Positions 9,094 to 18,248 of a stretch of DNA of 64,000 nucleotides are shown here, piece after piece. The DNA is from Fidelibacterota bacterium 408169 (lineage in GTDB: Bacteria > Fidelibacterota > Marinisomatia > Marinisomatales > TCS55): positions 1 through 64,000 of the forward strand of contig NNSG01000008.1 of NCBI GenBank assembly GCA_002256485.1, in the 5' to 3' direction. Each line of letters opens with the position of its first letter. Within the stretch, counting starts at the first letter, position 1. The notes under the pieces were generated by a model, which ran no database searches, was not told where the DNA came from, and was given only the letters and a program-made list of their open reading frames with translations. Position numbers and translations under genes: made by a program.

Positions 9094-10662
9094 ATGTTTG
9101 ATTACGATTACATTATTATCGGTTCAGGATTTGGAGGATCTGTTTCTGCATTACGATTATCCGAAAAAGGGTATAAAGTGCTGGTAATTGAAAAAGGTAA
9201 ATGGTGGAAAAGCAGTGATTATCCAAAAACAATCTGGAATTTGAAAAAATGGATGTGGCTTCCGCTATTTAGATTTTTTGGTTTTTTTAGACTTTCCTAT
9301 TATAGGCATATTGGAATTTTATCTGGAGTAGGGGTAGGTGGTGGATCACTTGTTTATGCCAATACATTACCAATACCTAAAAAATCTTTTTATACATCCA
9401 AAAGCTGGTCACACTTGGCAAATTGGGAAGAAGAATTAAAAGAATACTATCCATTAGCTCTAAAAATGCTAGGCGCAGACCGAAATCCAAGAATGGAACC
9501 CGGTGATATTGCACTGAAGGAATTAGCAAAAGATTTAAATAAGGAAGACGAATTTAAAGCAACGAATGTTTCGATCTTTTTTGGTAAACAGAACGAAACT
9601 GTCCCGGATCCGTATTTTGATGGAAAAGGACCAGACAGAGCTGGGTGTACTTTTTGCGGCGGTTGTATGGTGGGCTGCAGATATAATGCAAAAAATACAT
9701 TGGACAAAAATTATCTGTTTTTAGCTCAAAAAGAAGGGGCCAAGGTTTTAGCTGAATCAAAGGTTGTAGATGTAAAGCCGTTGGGAAATAAAAATGGATC
9801 AGAGGGATATGAAGTAGCTTGGAAACAATCAACATCACTGTTTTTAAGAAAATCAGGTAAATTAACTAGTAAGGGCGTTATCTTTTCCGGTGGTGTTTTG
9901 GGGACAGTCAAATTACTATTGAAGCTTAAAAAATCATCTCTACCTTTTTTATCAGATCAATTAGGAAACAAGGTAAGAACAAATTCTGAAGCGCTTATGC
10001 CGGTGACAGCTTTAGATAAAAAAACAGATTTTTCCAAAGGAGTGGCAATCGGATCCATTTTACATATTGGCGAGCACAGTCATTTGGAACCAGTTCGGTA
10101 TTCAAAGGGATCCGGATTCTGGCGTTTAATTATGTTGCCCAGAGTAGAGGGAAAATCATTTATTGTTCGAGTTTACAAAATAATAGCTGATTATATTAAA
10201 CATCCTATTCAAAATTTGAAAACGATATTTGTAGATGATTGGGCTCAAAGAACGCAAGTTTTGTTATTTATGCAAACGTTGGACAGTACATTAAAATTGA
10301 GTGAAAGGTCTTTCGGATTGGGTATGAAAACTGGTTTAGAAGAAAGCAAGGCACCCACTCCGTTTATACCGGAAGCTCAATCGATGTCAGAAAAATATGC
10401 TGAAAAAATAAATGGCAAACCCATGATGCCCAATAACGAAGCTCTATTTGGTATTCCTACAACAGCACATATTCTTGGTGGAGCATGTATGGGAAAAAAT
10501 ATAAACGAAGGCGTTATTGATAAAAATAATCATGTTTTTGGGTATGAAAATATGCTTGTGTGTGACGGTTCGATGATATCGGCTAACCCCGGTGTAAATC
10601 CATCACTGACAATAACAGCCCTAACGGAACGTGCTATGAAATTTATTCCAGAAGTCTTATAG
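9094..10662 (+). CDS. GMC-family FAD-dependent oxidoreductase
   Basis: Flavoprotein of the glucose-methanol-choline oxidoreductase family, close in layout to cholesterol-oxidase-like members. The dinucleotide fold YIIIGSGFGGSVSALRL is at residues 6-22, followed by GVGVGGGSLVYANTLP. The C-terminal GMC signature reads MLVCDGSMISANPGVNPSLT. A cysteine motif CTFCGGCMVGCRYNAKNT (about 188-205) looks like a ferredoxin-type cluster ligand set, as seen in a subgroup of bacterial GMC proteins. HILGGACMG near residue 460 is the usual active-site His region. The substrate is unknown. Confidence 0.9.
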   Translation: MFDYDYIIIGSGFGGSVSALRLSEKGYKVLVIEKGKWWKSSDYPKTIWNLKKWMWLPLFRFFGFFRLSYYRHIGILSGVGVGGGSLVYANTLPIPKKSFYTSKSWSHLANWEEELKEYYPLALKMLGADRNPRMEPGDIALKELAKDLNKEDEFKATNVSIFFGKQNETVPDPYFDGKGPDRAGCTFCGGCMVGCRYNAKNTLDKNYLFLAQKEGAKVLAESKVVDVKPLGNKNGSEGYEVAWKQSTSLFLRKSGKLTSKGVIFSGGVLGTVKLLLKLKKSSLPFLSDQLGNKVRTNSEALMPVTALDKKTDFSKGVAIGSILHIGEHSHLEPVRYSKGSGFWRLIMLPRVEGKSFIVRVYKIIADYIKHPIQNLKTIFVDDWAQRTQVLLFMQTLDSTLKLSERSFGLGMKTGLEESKAPTPFIPEAQSMSEKYAEKINGKPMMPNNEALFGIPTTAHILGGACMGKNINEGVIDKNNHVFGYENMLVCDGSMISANPGVNPSLTITALTERAMKFIPEVL

Positions 10663-10753
10663 CATTCATTCTATTATCAAATTTGATTAAAATTGTAACT
10701 AATTTCACGATATTTCTTGTTAAAACTAGTAAAAAATTTTCTAAATAAAGCTA

Positions 10754-10782
10754 TTGACGAAACAAAATCGCTCGATTAACTT
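10754..10782 (+). promoter_or_regulatory. Possible sigma-70-like promoter
   Basis: A TTGACG box (10754-10759) is followed after 17 bases by TAACTT (10777-10782), 28 bases upstream of the ATG at 10811. The -35 element is good and the -10 element poor. It would drive the two small genes at 10811 and 11226. Confidence 0.35.
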
Positions 10783-10810
10783 AACGCCCGATTTTAGAGG
10801 GAAAAACTAA

Positions 10811-11206
10811 ATGTTAGAAGGAATAATATGCCCAGCGTGTGAATCACCACTTGAGGAAGAAGAACTCAAGGAAAGCTTGACATGCTCAAAATGTAAACAT
10901 GATTTAAAGGACAGAAAATATTTAGATTTTCTAGAATATTTGATGACCAATGGTATTGTAAAAGATTTAGATTTCTTTGATCCTGAAATATACAGCGAAG
11001 ATATCGAAGATCTGGATCAGACTGAAGAAGAAGATGTGAATCCAGCTGATTTTGAAAAGAAAAAGGATACATTCAGTCTCTATGAAAATGAAATGGTTCG
11101 CCAAAAAGATGAAGAAGAAAATGAAAAGCGACCAGAGTATACCGAATTTGACGGTCTTGAAGAAGATTGGGAAGAATTTAACCGACGGGAATTTGATACT
11201 TTTTAA
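10811..11206 (+). CDS. Acidic zinc-ribbon protein, hypothetical
   Basis: A 131-residue soluble protein. A zinc ribbon sits at the N-terminus (CPACESPL, then CSKCKHDL), followed by a very acidic tail rich in Glu and Asp (for example EDIEDLDQTEEEDV) and ending EEDWEEFNRREFDTF. The acidic tail suggests a partner-binding or nucleic-acid-mimic role, but this is a guess. It is followed 19 bases later by the DUF3467 gene, which has its own strong ribosome-binding site. Confidence 0.75.
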   Translation: MLEGIICPACESPLEEEELKESLTCSKCKHDLKDRKYLDFLEYLMTNGIVKDLDFFDPEIYSEDIEDLDQTEEEDVNPADFEKKKDTFSLYENEMVRQKDEEENEKRPEYTEFDGLEEDWEEFNRREFDTF

Positions 11207-11225
11207 TTCCCTTTAAGGAGGAGTT

Positions 11226-11543
11226 ATGGATAAGAAAAAAGTCCAACAGATCAATATAGAACTTGATGAAAAAGTCAGTAGTGGAGAATATGCAAATTTT
11301 GTTGTAGTTACACATTCTCCTGCAGAATTTGTAATGGATTTCACTCGATTGTTGCCAGGCGTACCCAAAGCAAAAATTCATTCCCGCATCATTATGGCTC
11401 CACAGCACGCCAAAGCTTATATGATGGCGTTACAAGATAATATCAAAAAATTTGAAGATAAACACGGGGAAATCAAACCACCGGGAAATGAGTCTTTTCA
11501 GGGGTTTGGCGTTAAGCCGCCAGAGGGCAACTTACCTAATTAG
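11226..11543 (+). CDS. DUF3467 domain protein
   Basis: Small conserved protein of unknown function (105 aa). The family pattern is visible: NIELDEKVSSGEYANFVVV near the start, SPAEFVMDFTRLLPGVPKAKIHSRI, then MAPQHAKAYMMALQDNIKKFE. It has no signal peptide. A full Shine-Dalgarno sequence (AAGGAGG) lies 7 bases before the ATG, one of the strongest in the window, so it is probably well expressed. Confidence 0.88.
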   Translation: MDKKKVQQINIELDEKVSSGEYANFVVVTHSPAEFVMDFTRLLPGVPKAKIHSRIIMAPQHAKAYMMALQDNIKKFEDKHGEIKPPGNESFQGFGVKPPEGNLPN

Positions 11544-11646
11544 TGTTTTAACGAAAATCCACCCAACTGCTACGTTACTTCAACGTTTTGCATCTAGATA
11601 ACTTTTCTCTCAAACACAGAGTTTTCTGTAAGGTACTTAATAAATT

Positions 11647-12225
11647 CTATTCGTAGAGGACCCAAGTTTTTCCTCGTTTTATCTCCCTCATTTTCACAAT
11701 CACCCAGAGGGAAATAACCACCCACGCAATTCCATAACCAAATAGCCCGCCAAAAATCACATCACCGGGATAATGTACTCCAACATAGATCCTGCTGAAT
11801 GCTACGAGTGTTGCTGATATATAAAACACATAACTCCATTTAGAATAGAAATAGGTGAAAACAGTAGCTGCACAAAACATATTAGCAGCATGGTTAGAAA
11901 CAAAACTGTATTTCCCTCCTTTGTGTACGAGAAGATTGATTGATTCAATAATGGCATGAGAAGGGCGGAGACGGCCTACAATCGGTTTTATAAATTGGGC
12001 AGCAATTGCATCAGTCGTAACGAGGGCTATTATGAGTAAAACAGCAGTTATTTTACCTCTTGATCCACCTTTAAAAATTAATCCAAAAACAAGAACAAAA
12101 ATGGGAATTATCCAATAATTCTGATTGGTTATAATTGGCATAATAAAGTCAAAAATAGGATTGGATAACTTTCCATTTAAAATATGAAATAATGCTGTAT
12201 CAATGCTTTCCAGCCAAGAGATCAT
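11647..12225 (-). CDS. PAP2 superfamily membrane phosphatase
   Basis: Integral membrane lipid phosphatase, probably acting on phosphatidate or undecaprenyl diphosphate at the periplasmic face. All three PAP2 motifs are present: KPIVGRLRP, SFVSNHAANMF (SNH in place of SGH) and SRIYVGVHYPGDV. Hydrophobic helices are spaced as in BcrC/PgpB-like enzymes. The length (192 aa) is typical of the small bacterial class. It stands alone; the next gene on this strand is separated by a terminator. Confidence 0.9.
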   Translation of the reverse strand: MISWLESIDTALFHILNGKLSNPIFDFIMPIITNQNYWIIPIFVLVFGLIFKGGSRGKITAVLLIIALVTTDAIAAQFIKPIVGRLRPSHAIIESINLLVHKGGKYSFVSNHAANMFCAATVFTYFYSKWSYVFYISATLVAFSRIYVGVHYPGDVIFGGLFGYGIAWVVISLWVIVKMREIKRGKTWVLYE

Positions 12226-12306
12226 TTGTAGTGCACTTCTATGGTTTTATATAATACCATTTATTCGAATTATTTTTTAGTACTAGATTACTAGCCTGAA
12301 AGTTAA

Positions 12307-12338
12307 AACGCCCCGGAATCATAGGAAACTGGGGCGTT
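12307..12338 (-). terminator. Rho-independent terminator of the TonB-dependent receptor gene
   Basis: The arms AACGCCCC and GGGGCGTT pair perfectly around a 16-base loop, 18 bases past the receptor stop codon. On the minus strand a T-rich run (TTTTAACTTT) follows. Confidence 0.85.
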
Positions 12339-12356
12339 CAATTCGAATTTAGAATT

Positions 12357-15300
12357 TTAGAGTTTGGCTTGTAATCGTAAAATGATTGATTGACCTAATG
12401 TAGGTCCACCCATAATTTCTACATGGCGATGATCCAGGACATTATTGATCGTTAACATTGCAGACAGGTGATCATTAAATTTATAACTGGCATGTAAATC
12501 TGCAATGAAATATGAATTAATTTTTCCAAAATAAATTCCTGATGACCAGGGAAATGCATCTACGTACCTAACATTAAACGTACCGCTGAAGTCATATTTC
12601 GTAGGATTATATTGAATTTTCAATCCACCTTTATGCTGGGGCGCGTTAATGGGATCAGGTGTGTTTGTTATGGGGTTCATAAATTCAGTTATACTTAAAT
12701 AAGAATAGTTCAACCCCACTGTCCATTCTCTATTTAAAAACCACGCAAGGCTCATATCTAAACCGCCCATGTCTACTTCGCCATAATTAACATAGCCTAC
12801 AACCACAGGTGGGTTTTGACCTCGGGTTGTATCCATTGCGGTTAAACCTTCTATATAATCCCGCCAATTATCAAAAGATGTTTCCAAGTCTTCTTGATCC
12901 AAAATGTTATTTGGATCATCATTGATTATACCATCACCATTCCAGTCAGTTGCTAAAGCTCGCTTTTCTAATACAAGGGGTGAAATAAAGGAAACGGAAC
13001 TAATGAATGAATCATAATGGTTAACAAAAAAATCTACAGTACCATATACTCTTGGTGTTAAACGCCCTTTATATCCCAATTCAAGTGTACGCATGACTTC
13101 CGGGAACATACCTTCCTGATCATGAACTTCATTTTTAAAATGACCTTTAACTTTTGGATCTGTTGACGGAAAAAAGAAAATTTCTTCCTCGGAATTAAAC
13201 ACGTTCAGACTTGAAGCTTCGTAAGGATCTTTCCAATAAACTTGGTTTGTTAAACTGTCTCTGGGGAAAATATAACCTTGGTGGGCTCCTTTAGCATATA
13301 CTTTAAATGTAACAACACGTGTAACAAAAATGTCCAAAAACAGATGCTGGTTTGAGGGAGTATTGAATGCTTGTGCATATGTTAAGCGTACATTCTGGTT
13401 TTCACGAGGTCGCCATATGAGGCCGATTTTTGGTGAAACCTGTGTACCGTCTGTATCATCCAGATTAAATTTCCAGTTCAAGGGATTGTAATTACGGTCA
13501 TAATTATTATATTCGATTATGTTCGTTAAACGATCGTGAGAATCAAATCGTGTTGCTTGGATCAATTCCCATTTGTCAGTCAACTTCCAATTTAATTGGT
13601 AATAAAGACCAAATTCATTCACGATATACCGATTATCTTCAGCTTGTTCATCTATACCTTCATCAATGTTTTCATCCACTTTACCGTCACCATCATTATC
13701 AACACCATCTGCATATACATCGCCAACACCATTTACGCCTGGTTCCCATGGATCAGGCATACCATTCCCATTGGTATCTACATAATCGTCACTGTCACCA
13801 TCGTTATCAATACCATCTTGAATGGCGTTGGCCACATTATCTGTGGAATCTTGAGACCAAACATTCACTTGTTCACCATCATCATATAATAGATTATCAT
13901 TTAGATCTACATAACTTATTGGGGAATATGCTTCACCATTTCCATTGTTATCCCGGCGATCCACTAGTTTATTATCTGATAAAATTGTACCCCGTGTATC
14001 CGGCATTGTGAGAAAGTAATCTAATCCCCATACAAATCGAAAATTTCCATCTAATAATTCTAAAGAATGTTGGAACTGTGAACTCCATTTTCCCGAACGG
14101 TCATAAATTTGTCCACCTGTAGATAAGTTCCTCGTCGGATGTGTGGGGTTGCCTGAAAAGCTGGTATTCAAATACGATTGGAGGAAAAAATTCTTATAGC
14201 GTAAGCGGCCATGCCAATATTTATAAACCCAACCATCAGCAAGATAACGGGCAATCCCGGTAATATTAATATTGCGGGCGTAAGCATAGCCATGTGAAAT
14301 GCTCGCTGTAAAATCCATGTTTGGTTCATAATCAACACGAACATCATATCGATAGTTTTTTACATTAAAGTCCGGATAATCATCCACACCGTCATCATTA
14401 GCATCTGATTCAAACCTGGGAAAATTGGAAGGGTATGCTAATTTGAAATCTTCTTCACCACCATATACTCCATCTGAATTTGTATCGAATAAAATATTTC
14501 CAGCATCATCGTATTTGTAATCACCAAAGCCAGACCCAGACCACTCGCCAGTCTCATCATCATATGTACCAGATTTGTAACTTCCAAAACGGCCTATCCA
14601 GCGGGAGCCAAGTTCATCTTTTTCATCCACGAGACCATCACCATCGTTATCAAACCCATCGAACCAGACTTCATCAGATCCGTCTATGCCCTCATCAATA
14701 CCGGTATCAATAAGTCCATTACCATCATTATCCAATCCATCGGCATAGGCTCTGCCAATTTTATCTTCAGTAATGCCCCAAAGGATAATTCCATTATCTA
14801 AATAATAACGATTGTATGGATCATTTGCCGCTTCATCCACCATTTCCTGGGTTATTGTCGGACTGCCTGCTTCAGTATTAAATGGTAAAATTCCATCTAT
14901 ATTATCTTTATATCCTAAACCAATCCAACTATCATTTTCATCTATAAATCCATTCCCATTATCATCTATACCGTTGTTGGGAATCTCACTAACGGAAATG
15001 CCTGTAAGCATTTCAGCAGTAAAAAATGGATTACCTACTTCAGAACTATTACTATTATCATCTACACCATTATGTCTTAATTGTGCACGTCCTAAAAATG
15101 ATGGATCATGTCCTTCGTATTCATCGGTGTTATAATGCTCCCAATCATATGCATTGAAGGCAACACCGGAAATTTTAATGGCTAAATCTTTAAATGTGTC
15201 TGCATGACGTACTGTAAGCTTTTTTAAATATCCCCTCTCCTGGGCAAGATTGCCGCCTTGTATATTAATCGTTGTACCTTTTGATTCGCGAGGAGTAGAC

Positions 15301-16001
15301 GTTATAATATTTAATACACCACTGTGAGCATTGGGACCATAAAGAGCGGACGAAGGTCCTAGCACAACTTCAAATTGTTTTACATCTTCAAAGGAAACAG
15401 GAATAACGTTATAAGCTATTAAACGGAGAGATGGAACATTCGCCATTCGACCATCCGTTAACGTCAACAGTCTTGAACTGAAAGATGAATTAAATCCCCG
15501 GGCGCTTAAGTTATAGCTATCTACACCTGACTGGGTAAAATCTACTCCTTTTACTTGCTTTAAATAATCACCTAGATTTGTATTGCTTTCCCGACGAATT
15601 TCTTTTTGTGTTATAACACTTATTGCCGCCGGCGCATCTTCTACCCGTTCCCGTCTCCGCGAAGCCGTTACCACGTAGGTCTCCATCTGGATGGCTTCTC
15701 GAGTCAATGCAATATTAACCGTGGCTGTTTCACCCAAGGTAAGGGTTAAATCCTGTGTTTGATCTTCGTAACCAATATATGTGATTTTGATCGTCACTGC
15801 TCCAACAGGAACATTTTGGATAGTATAGTGACCATTGACATCAGTAGCTGCTCCCATTGTTGTTCCTTGAACAATCACATTTGCACCAATGAGAGGATCG
15901 TGATTGTCTTTGTCTTCAATCCGACCTGTAATAGAACCACTTTGGGAAAAAAGCTGTGAAGTGACAGCAGTGAAAGTGAACAATAATAATATTCTCTTCA
16001 T
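12357..16001 (-). CDS. TonB-dependent receptor with Asp-rich calcium-binding-like repeats
   Basis: Outer-membrane active transporter of 1214 aa. Signal peptide at 1-20 (MKRILLLFTFTAVTSQLFSQ). A carboxypeptidase-like regulatory beta-sandwich spans about 22-105 (GSITGRIEDKDNHDPLIGA). The plug domain spans about 115-240 and the beta barrel extends to the C-terminus. Many D-x-D-x-D-G-type loops (for example DNDGDGLVDEKDE) are inserted between residues about 314 and 1024. These resemble thrombospondin type 3 or EF-hand-like calcium sites. The substrate is unknown. A terminator separates it from the upstream secreted-protein gene, so it probably has its own promoter despite the short gap. Confidence 0.92.
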   Translation of the reverse strand: MKRILLLFTFTAVTSQLFSQSGSITGRIEDKDNHDPLIGANVIVQGTTMGAATDVNGHYTIQNVPVGAVTIKITYIGYEDQTQDLTLTLGETATVNIALTREAIQMETYVVTASRRRERVEDAPAAISVITQKEIRRESNTNLGDYLKQVKGVDFTQSGVDSYNLSARGFNSSFSSRLLTLTDGRMANVPSLRLIAYNVIPVSFEDVKQFEVVLGPSSALYGPNAHSGVLNIITSTPRESKGTTINIQGGNLAQERGYLKKLTVRHADTFKDLAIKISGVAFNAYDWEHYNTDEYEGHDPSFLGRAQLRHNGVDDNSNSSEVGNPFFTAEMLTGISVSEIPNNGIDDNGNGFIDENDSWIGLGYKDNIDGILPFNTEAGSPTITQEMVDEAANDPYNRYYLDNGIILWGITEDKIGRAYADGLDNDGNGLIDTGIDEGIDGSDEVWFDGFDNDGDGLVDEKDELGSRWIGRFGSYKSGTYDDETGEWSGSGFGDYKYDDAGNILFDTNSDGVYGGEEDFKLAYPSNFPRFESDANDDGVDDYPDFNVKNYRYDVRVDYEPNMDFTASISHGYAYARNINITGIARYLADGWVYKYWHGRLRYKNFFLQSYLNTSFSGNPTHPTRNLSTGGQIYDRSGKWSSQFQHSLELLDGNFRFVWGLDYFLTMPDTRGTILSDNKLVDRRDNNGNGEAYSPISYVDLNDNLLYDDGEQVNVWSQDSTDNVANAIQDGIDNDGDSDDYVDTNGNGMPDPWEPGVNGVGDVYADGVDNDGDGKVDENIDEGIDEQAEDNRYIVNEFGLYYQLNWKLTDKWELIQATRFDSHDRLTNIIEYNNYDRNYNPLNWKFNLDDTDGTQVSPKIGLIWRPRENQNVRLTYAQAFNTPSNQHLFLDIFVTRVVTFKVYAKGAHQGYIFPRDSLTNQVYWKDPYEASSLNVFNSEEEIFFFPSTDPKVKGHFKNEVHDQEGMFPEVMRTLELGYKGRLTPRVYGTVDFFVNHYDSFISSVSFISPLVLEKRALATDWNGDGIINDDPNNILDQEDLETSFDNWRDYIEGLTAMDTTRGQNPPVVVGYVNYGEVDMGGLDMSLAWFLNREWTVGLNYSYLSITEFMNPITNTPDPINAPQHKGGLKIQYNPTKYDFSGTFNVRYVDAFPWSSGIYFGKINSYFIADLHASYKFNDHLSAMLTINNVLDHRHVEIMGGPTLGQSIILRLQAKL

Positions 16002-16019
16002 AAAATCCTTTTAAATAAA

Positions 16020-16051
16020 CAGACAGCTCCACCTATTAGTGGAGCTGTCTG
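16020..16051 (-). terminator. Rho-independent terminator
   Basis: Perfect 13-bp arms (CAGACAGCTCCAC and its complement) flank a 6-base loop and are followed on the minus strand by TTTATTT. It lies between the secreted-protein gene and the receptor gene, so it should end or attenuate transcription before the receptor. Confidence 0.88.
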
Positions 16052-16083
16052 AGTTATCATATGTACAACGAAAAACTGTCAGT

Positions 16084-17862
16084 TTATTTCAACAGCATCA
16101 TTTTCTTTGTTGCTACATTGCTTCCTGACTCAATACGGTAAATATATACACCGCTTGGCAGAAGTGAACCATTTGTATGGTGGCCGTCAAATTTTATGGA
16201 ATGACGTCCAGCGTTTAGGTCACCGGAAAAAAGTACAGCAACTTTTTGTCCGAGCAGATTCCAAACAGTAACGTCTGTTTGAGACTGTTCAACAATATCA
16301 AATATGATATTGGTGCTGGGGTTGAAAGGGTTTGGATAATTCTCATACACAGCAAATTTCGCTGGGAGAATATCTTCAGATTCGATACTTACTTCTGTAA
16401 CAACATCAAACAAAGCATAGACATCCCTTGCTTGAAAATCCGGTACACAAGAATTGCCGATCTGAAAGACCATTCGTCCATTGGTTCCATTCCAATCATG
16501 ATCTGAATCATCTACCGTAACTCCAGCTTGTGCCAAAGCACCCAACGCATACACTGCAGTTGCTTGACCGGTTTGTAACAATGCATCTTCGACCGATACA
16601 CCGCCTGTTAATAAAGCCGTTAGTGTTGTACCGGCATAAGCACCGACAGATGCACCGATAACAGCAGCTGTTCCTGCATCTAAACCAAAAGCAGTTGCAA
16701 TCGCTTGACCAGCCAAATCAGCTAAAGAATCAGCAGCCATTATTAATGCTGATGTTGGGTCTAGCCCTTGTGTCACAAAATAATATACTAATGCAGGTGT
16801 ATCAGCAACGCCATCTCCATCCGTGTCAACCGTAGGAATCATACCATCGGTGTATGCTTGTGTAAGAGCACCCGCGGCTGTTAGAAAATTGTAGGTCATA
16901 TAATACCCTGTGAACTGAAAGGGTGAATCGTCTGCACCGGGTTGTTCCCAAAATGGAATACCGTCAGCGCCATTGGGGTCAAAATAATAGCCCCAATCTG
17001 TATCGAGGGTACCGTCTGCAACACCATCACCGTCCAGATCAACACCTGCGCCGCCAAGGATGGGATAGGTACCAACATTGAGCGGTATGCCTGTGGAAGC
17101 AAGAACTGCAACTGTTACTGTATCCCCGGGAGCCAAAGTGACACCGAGATGACGATTTAGAAAACCAGCATCATCAATACCACTGTCAGAATCCTGGCCA
17201 TCAATAGCGTGCCATTCGAGCGTAGCTTCATCAAAGCCGGTATTTTCATCATTAAAATAACCGGTAAAAACACCAAAATTGTCAAGATCTGCACCTGGGT
17301 CGGCCCAGTCATCCGGTGCATCAAACCAGTCAAATACAGTTGATTGAGAAATACCAAATCCCCACGCGAATGATCCTTCATCAGCATCATAGGAATCAGA
17401 TGTACTTGAGGAGGTTATGTCTGCATTATCCGAAACCGGAGCGATTACAGCAAATGTAGAACAGTCTTCAGTATTGGTGGTTGGATATGTTGAAGATGTT
17501 CCTTCAATACCGGGAATCAGCATACTGCTTTCTTCCATGTTTAATCCAACACTTAGGTCAATGCCAACGTAGGCTAATCCGGCTGGAGTTAAAAGTAAAT
17601 CCGGTGTTTCAAAAACAGCGATGGTATCTCCCGGTGCCCATCCAGCTAATGTTGCAGAAAACGCAGGAGTAGCAGCATTTGGCCAGTGGGCATCCAATGT
17701 ATACTGGGAAACAGAATCATCTGCGCTACCGGTTAATCTGGCTACGTTAGTGTAAATTACCTTTACACCTTTGAGCTGGTACGAGCCAGTAAATGTTTGT
17801 GCCTGCAGAGCTGCAGAAAGCACAAGAGTAATGATTATACTTGTTAGCAATTGTTTTTTCAT
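16084..17862 (-). CDS. Secreted protein with C-terminal (T9SS-type) sorting domain
   Basis: Unknown exported protein of 592 aa. Signal peptide at 1-22 (MKKQLLTSIIITLVLSAALQA). The C-terminal 85 residues form a sorting domain: YENYPNPFNPSTNIIFDI, LLGQKVAVLF, LPSGVYIYRIE, and an MMLLK end. The central part is Ala/Asp-rich, with one or two D-x-D-G-D-G loops (DLDGDGVADG, DTDGDGVADT) and an unusually Ala-rich hydrophobic stretch around 370-450 (AATAFGLDAGTAAVIGASVG). It lies directly upstream of the receptor gene on the same strand, which suggests a shared role at the cell surface. Confidence 0.85.
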   Translation of the reverse strand: MKKQLLTSIIITLVLSAALQAQTFTGSYQLKGVKVIYTNVARLTGSADDSVSQYTLDAHWPNAATPAFSATLAGWAPGDTIAVFETPDLLLTPAGLAYVGIDLSVGLNMEESSMLIPGIEGTSSTYPTTNTEDCSTFAVIAPVSDNADITSSSTSDSYDADEGSFAWGFGISQSTVFDWFDAPDDWADPGADLDNFGVFTGYFNDENTGFDEATLEWHAIDGQDSDSGIDDAGFLNRHLGVTLAPGDTVTVAVLASTGIPLNVGTYPILGGAGVDLDGDGVADGTLDTDWGYYFDPNGADGIPFWEQPGADDSPFQFTGYYMTYNFLTAAGALTQAYTDGMIPTVDTDGDGVADTPALVYYFVTQGLDPTSALIMAADSLADLAGQAIATAFGLDAGTAAVIGASVGAYAGTTLTALLTGGVSVEDALLQTGQATAVYALGALAQAGVTVDDSDHDWNGTNGRMVFQIGNSCVPDFQARDVYALFDVVTEVSIESEDILPAKFAVYENYPNPFNPSTNIIFDIVEQSQTDVTVWNLLGQKVAVLFSGDLNAGRHSIKFDGHHTNGSLLPSGVYIYRIESGSNVATKKMMLLK

Positions 17863-17998
17863 ATTTATTCCCTTGCAAGTTAATAGTTAGTTAAGAACGA
17901 ATTCTTTCCACAAAAGGCGTTGCTGTCCGTCCCGTCATGTTAAGTATACTACGTTTTTGTATCCTTTTTCAAACAATTTTTTTAAAAGGTGATTTGGG

Positions 17999-18109
17999 TC
18001 ATTTTTTGTAATTACGACGTTGCAGCCATCTCCAAATCGACCAAAAAAGAACGATTGAACCGACGAAGAAGAGAACGTTAGCTACAATAATTGTTTCAGT
18101 ATGATTCAT
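17999..18109 (-). CDS. Possible 36-residue single-pass membrane protein
   Basis: ATG at 18109 to TGA at 17999 gives a 36-residue product: a short polar start (MNHTET), a hydrophobic helix of about 20 residues (IIVANVLFFVGSIVLFWSI), then a basic tail (RWLQRRNYKK). This is the usual layout of small membrane proteins with the C-terminus inside. It lies in the 386-base gap (17863-18248) between two divergent operons. No Shine-Dalgarno sequence is seen; a TATAAT lies just before the ATG. The rest of the gap shows no other gene and probably holds both promoters. Confidence 0.4.
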   Translation of the reverse strand: MNHTETIIVANVLFFVGSIVLFWSIWRWLQRRNYKK

Positions 18110-18248
18110 GATTATAGGATGCAGAAATATATAATAGACCTTAAATTAAAACAAGGAACAAGTCATTATTTTTGCTTGTCTGATATACAACAATAATTAT
18201 GGCTTCAATAGTTTTATTTTATGACCACACATTTAATGAGGAAAACAA

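Noticed and set aside
13550-14011. 153-residue His-rich frame opposite the receptor gene
   Set aside because: His-rich content is the antisense of the Asp-rich repeats (GAT read as ATC/CAT); no ribosome-binding site.
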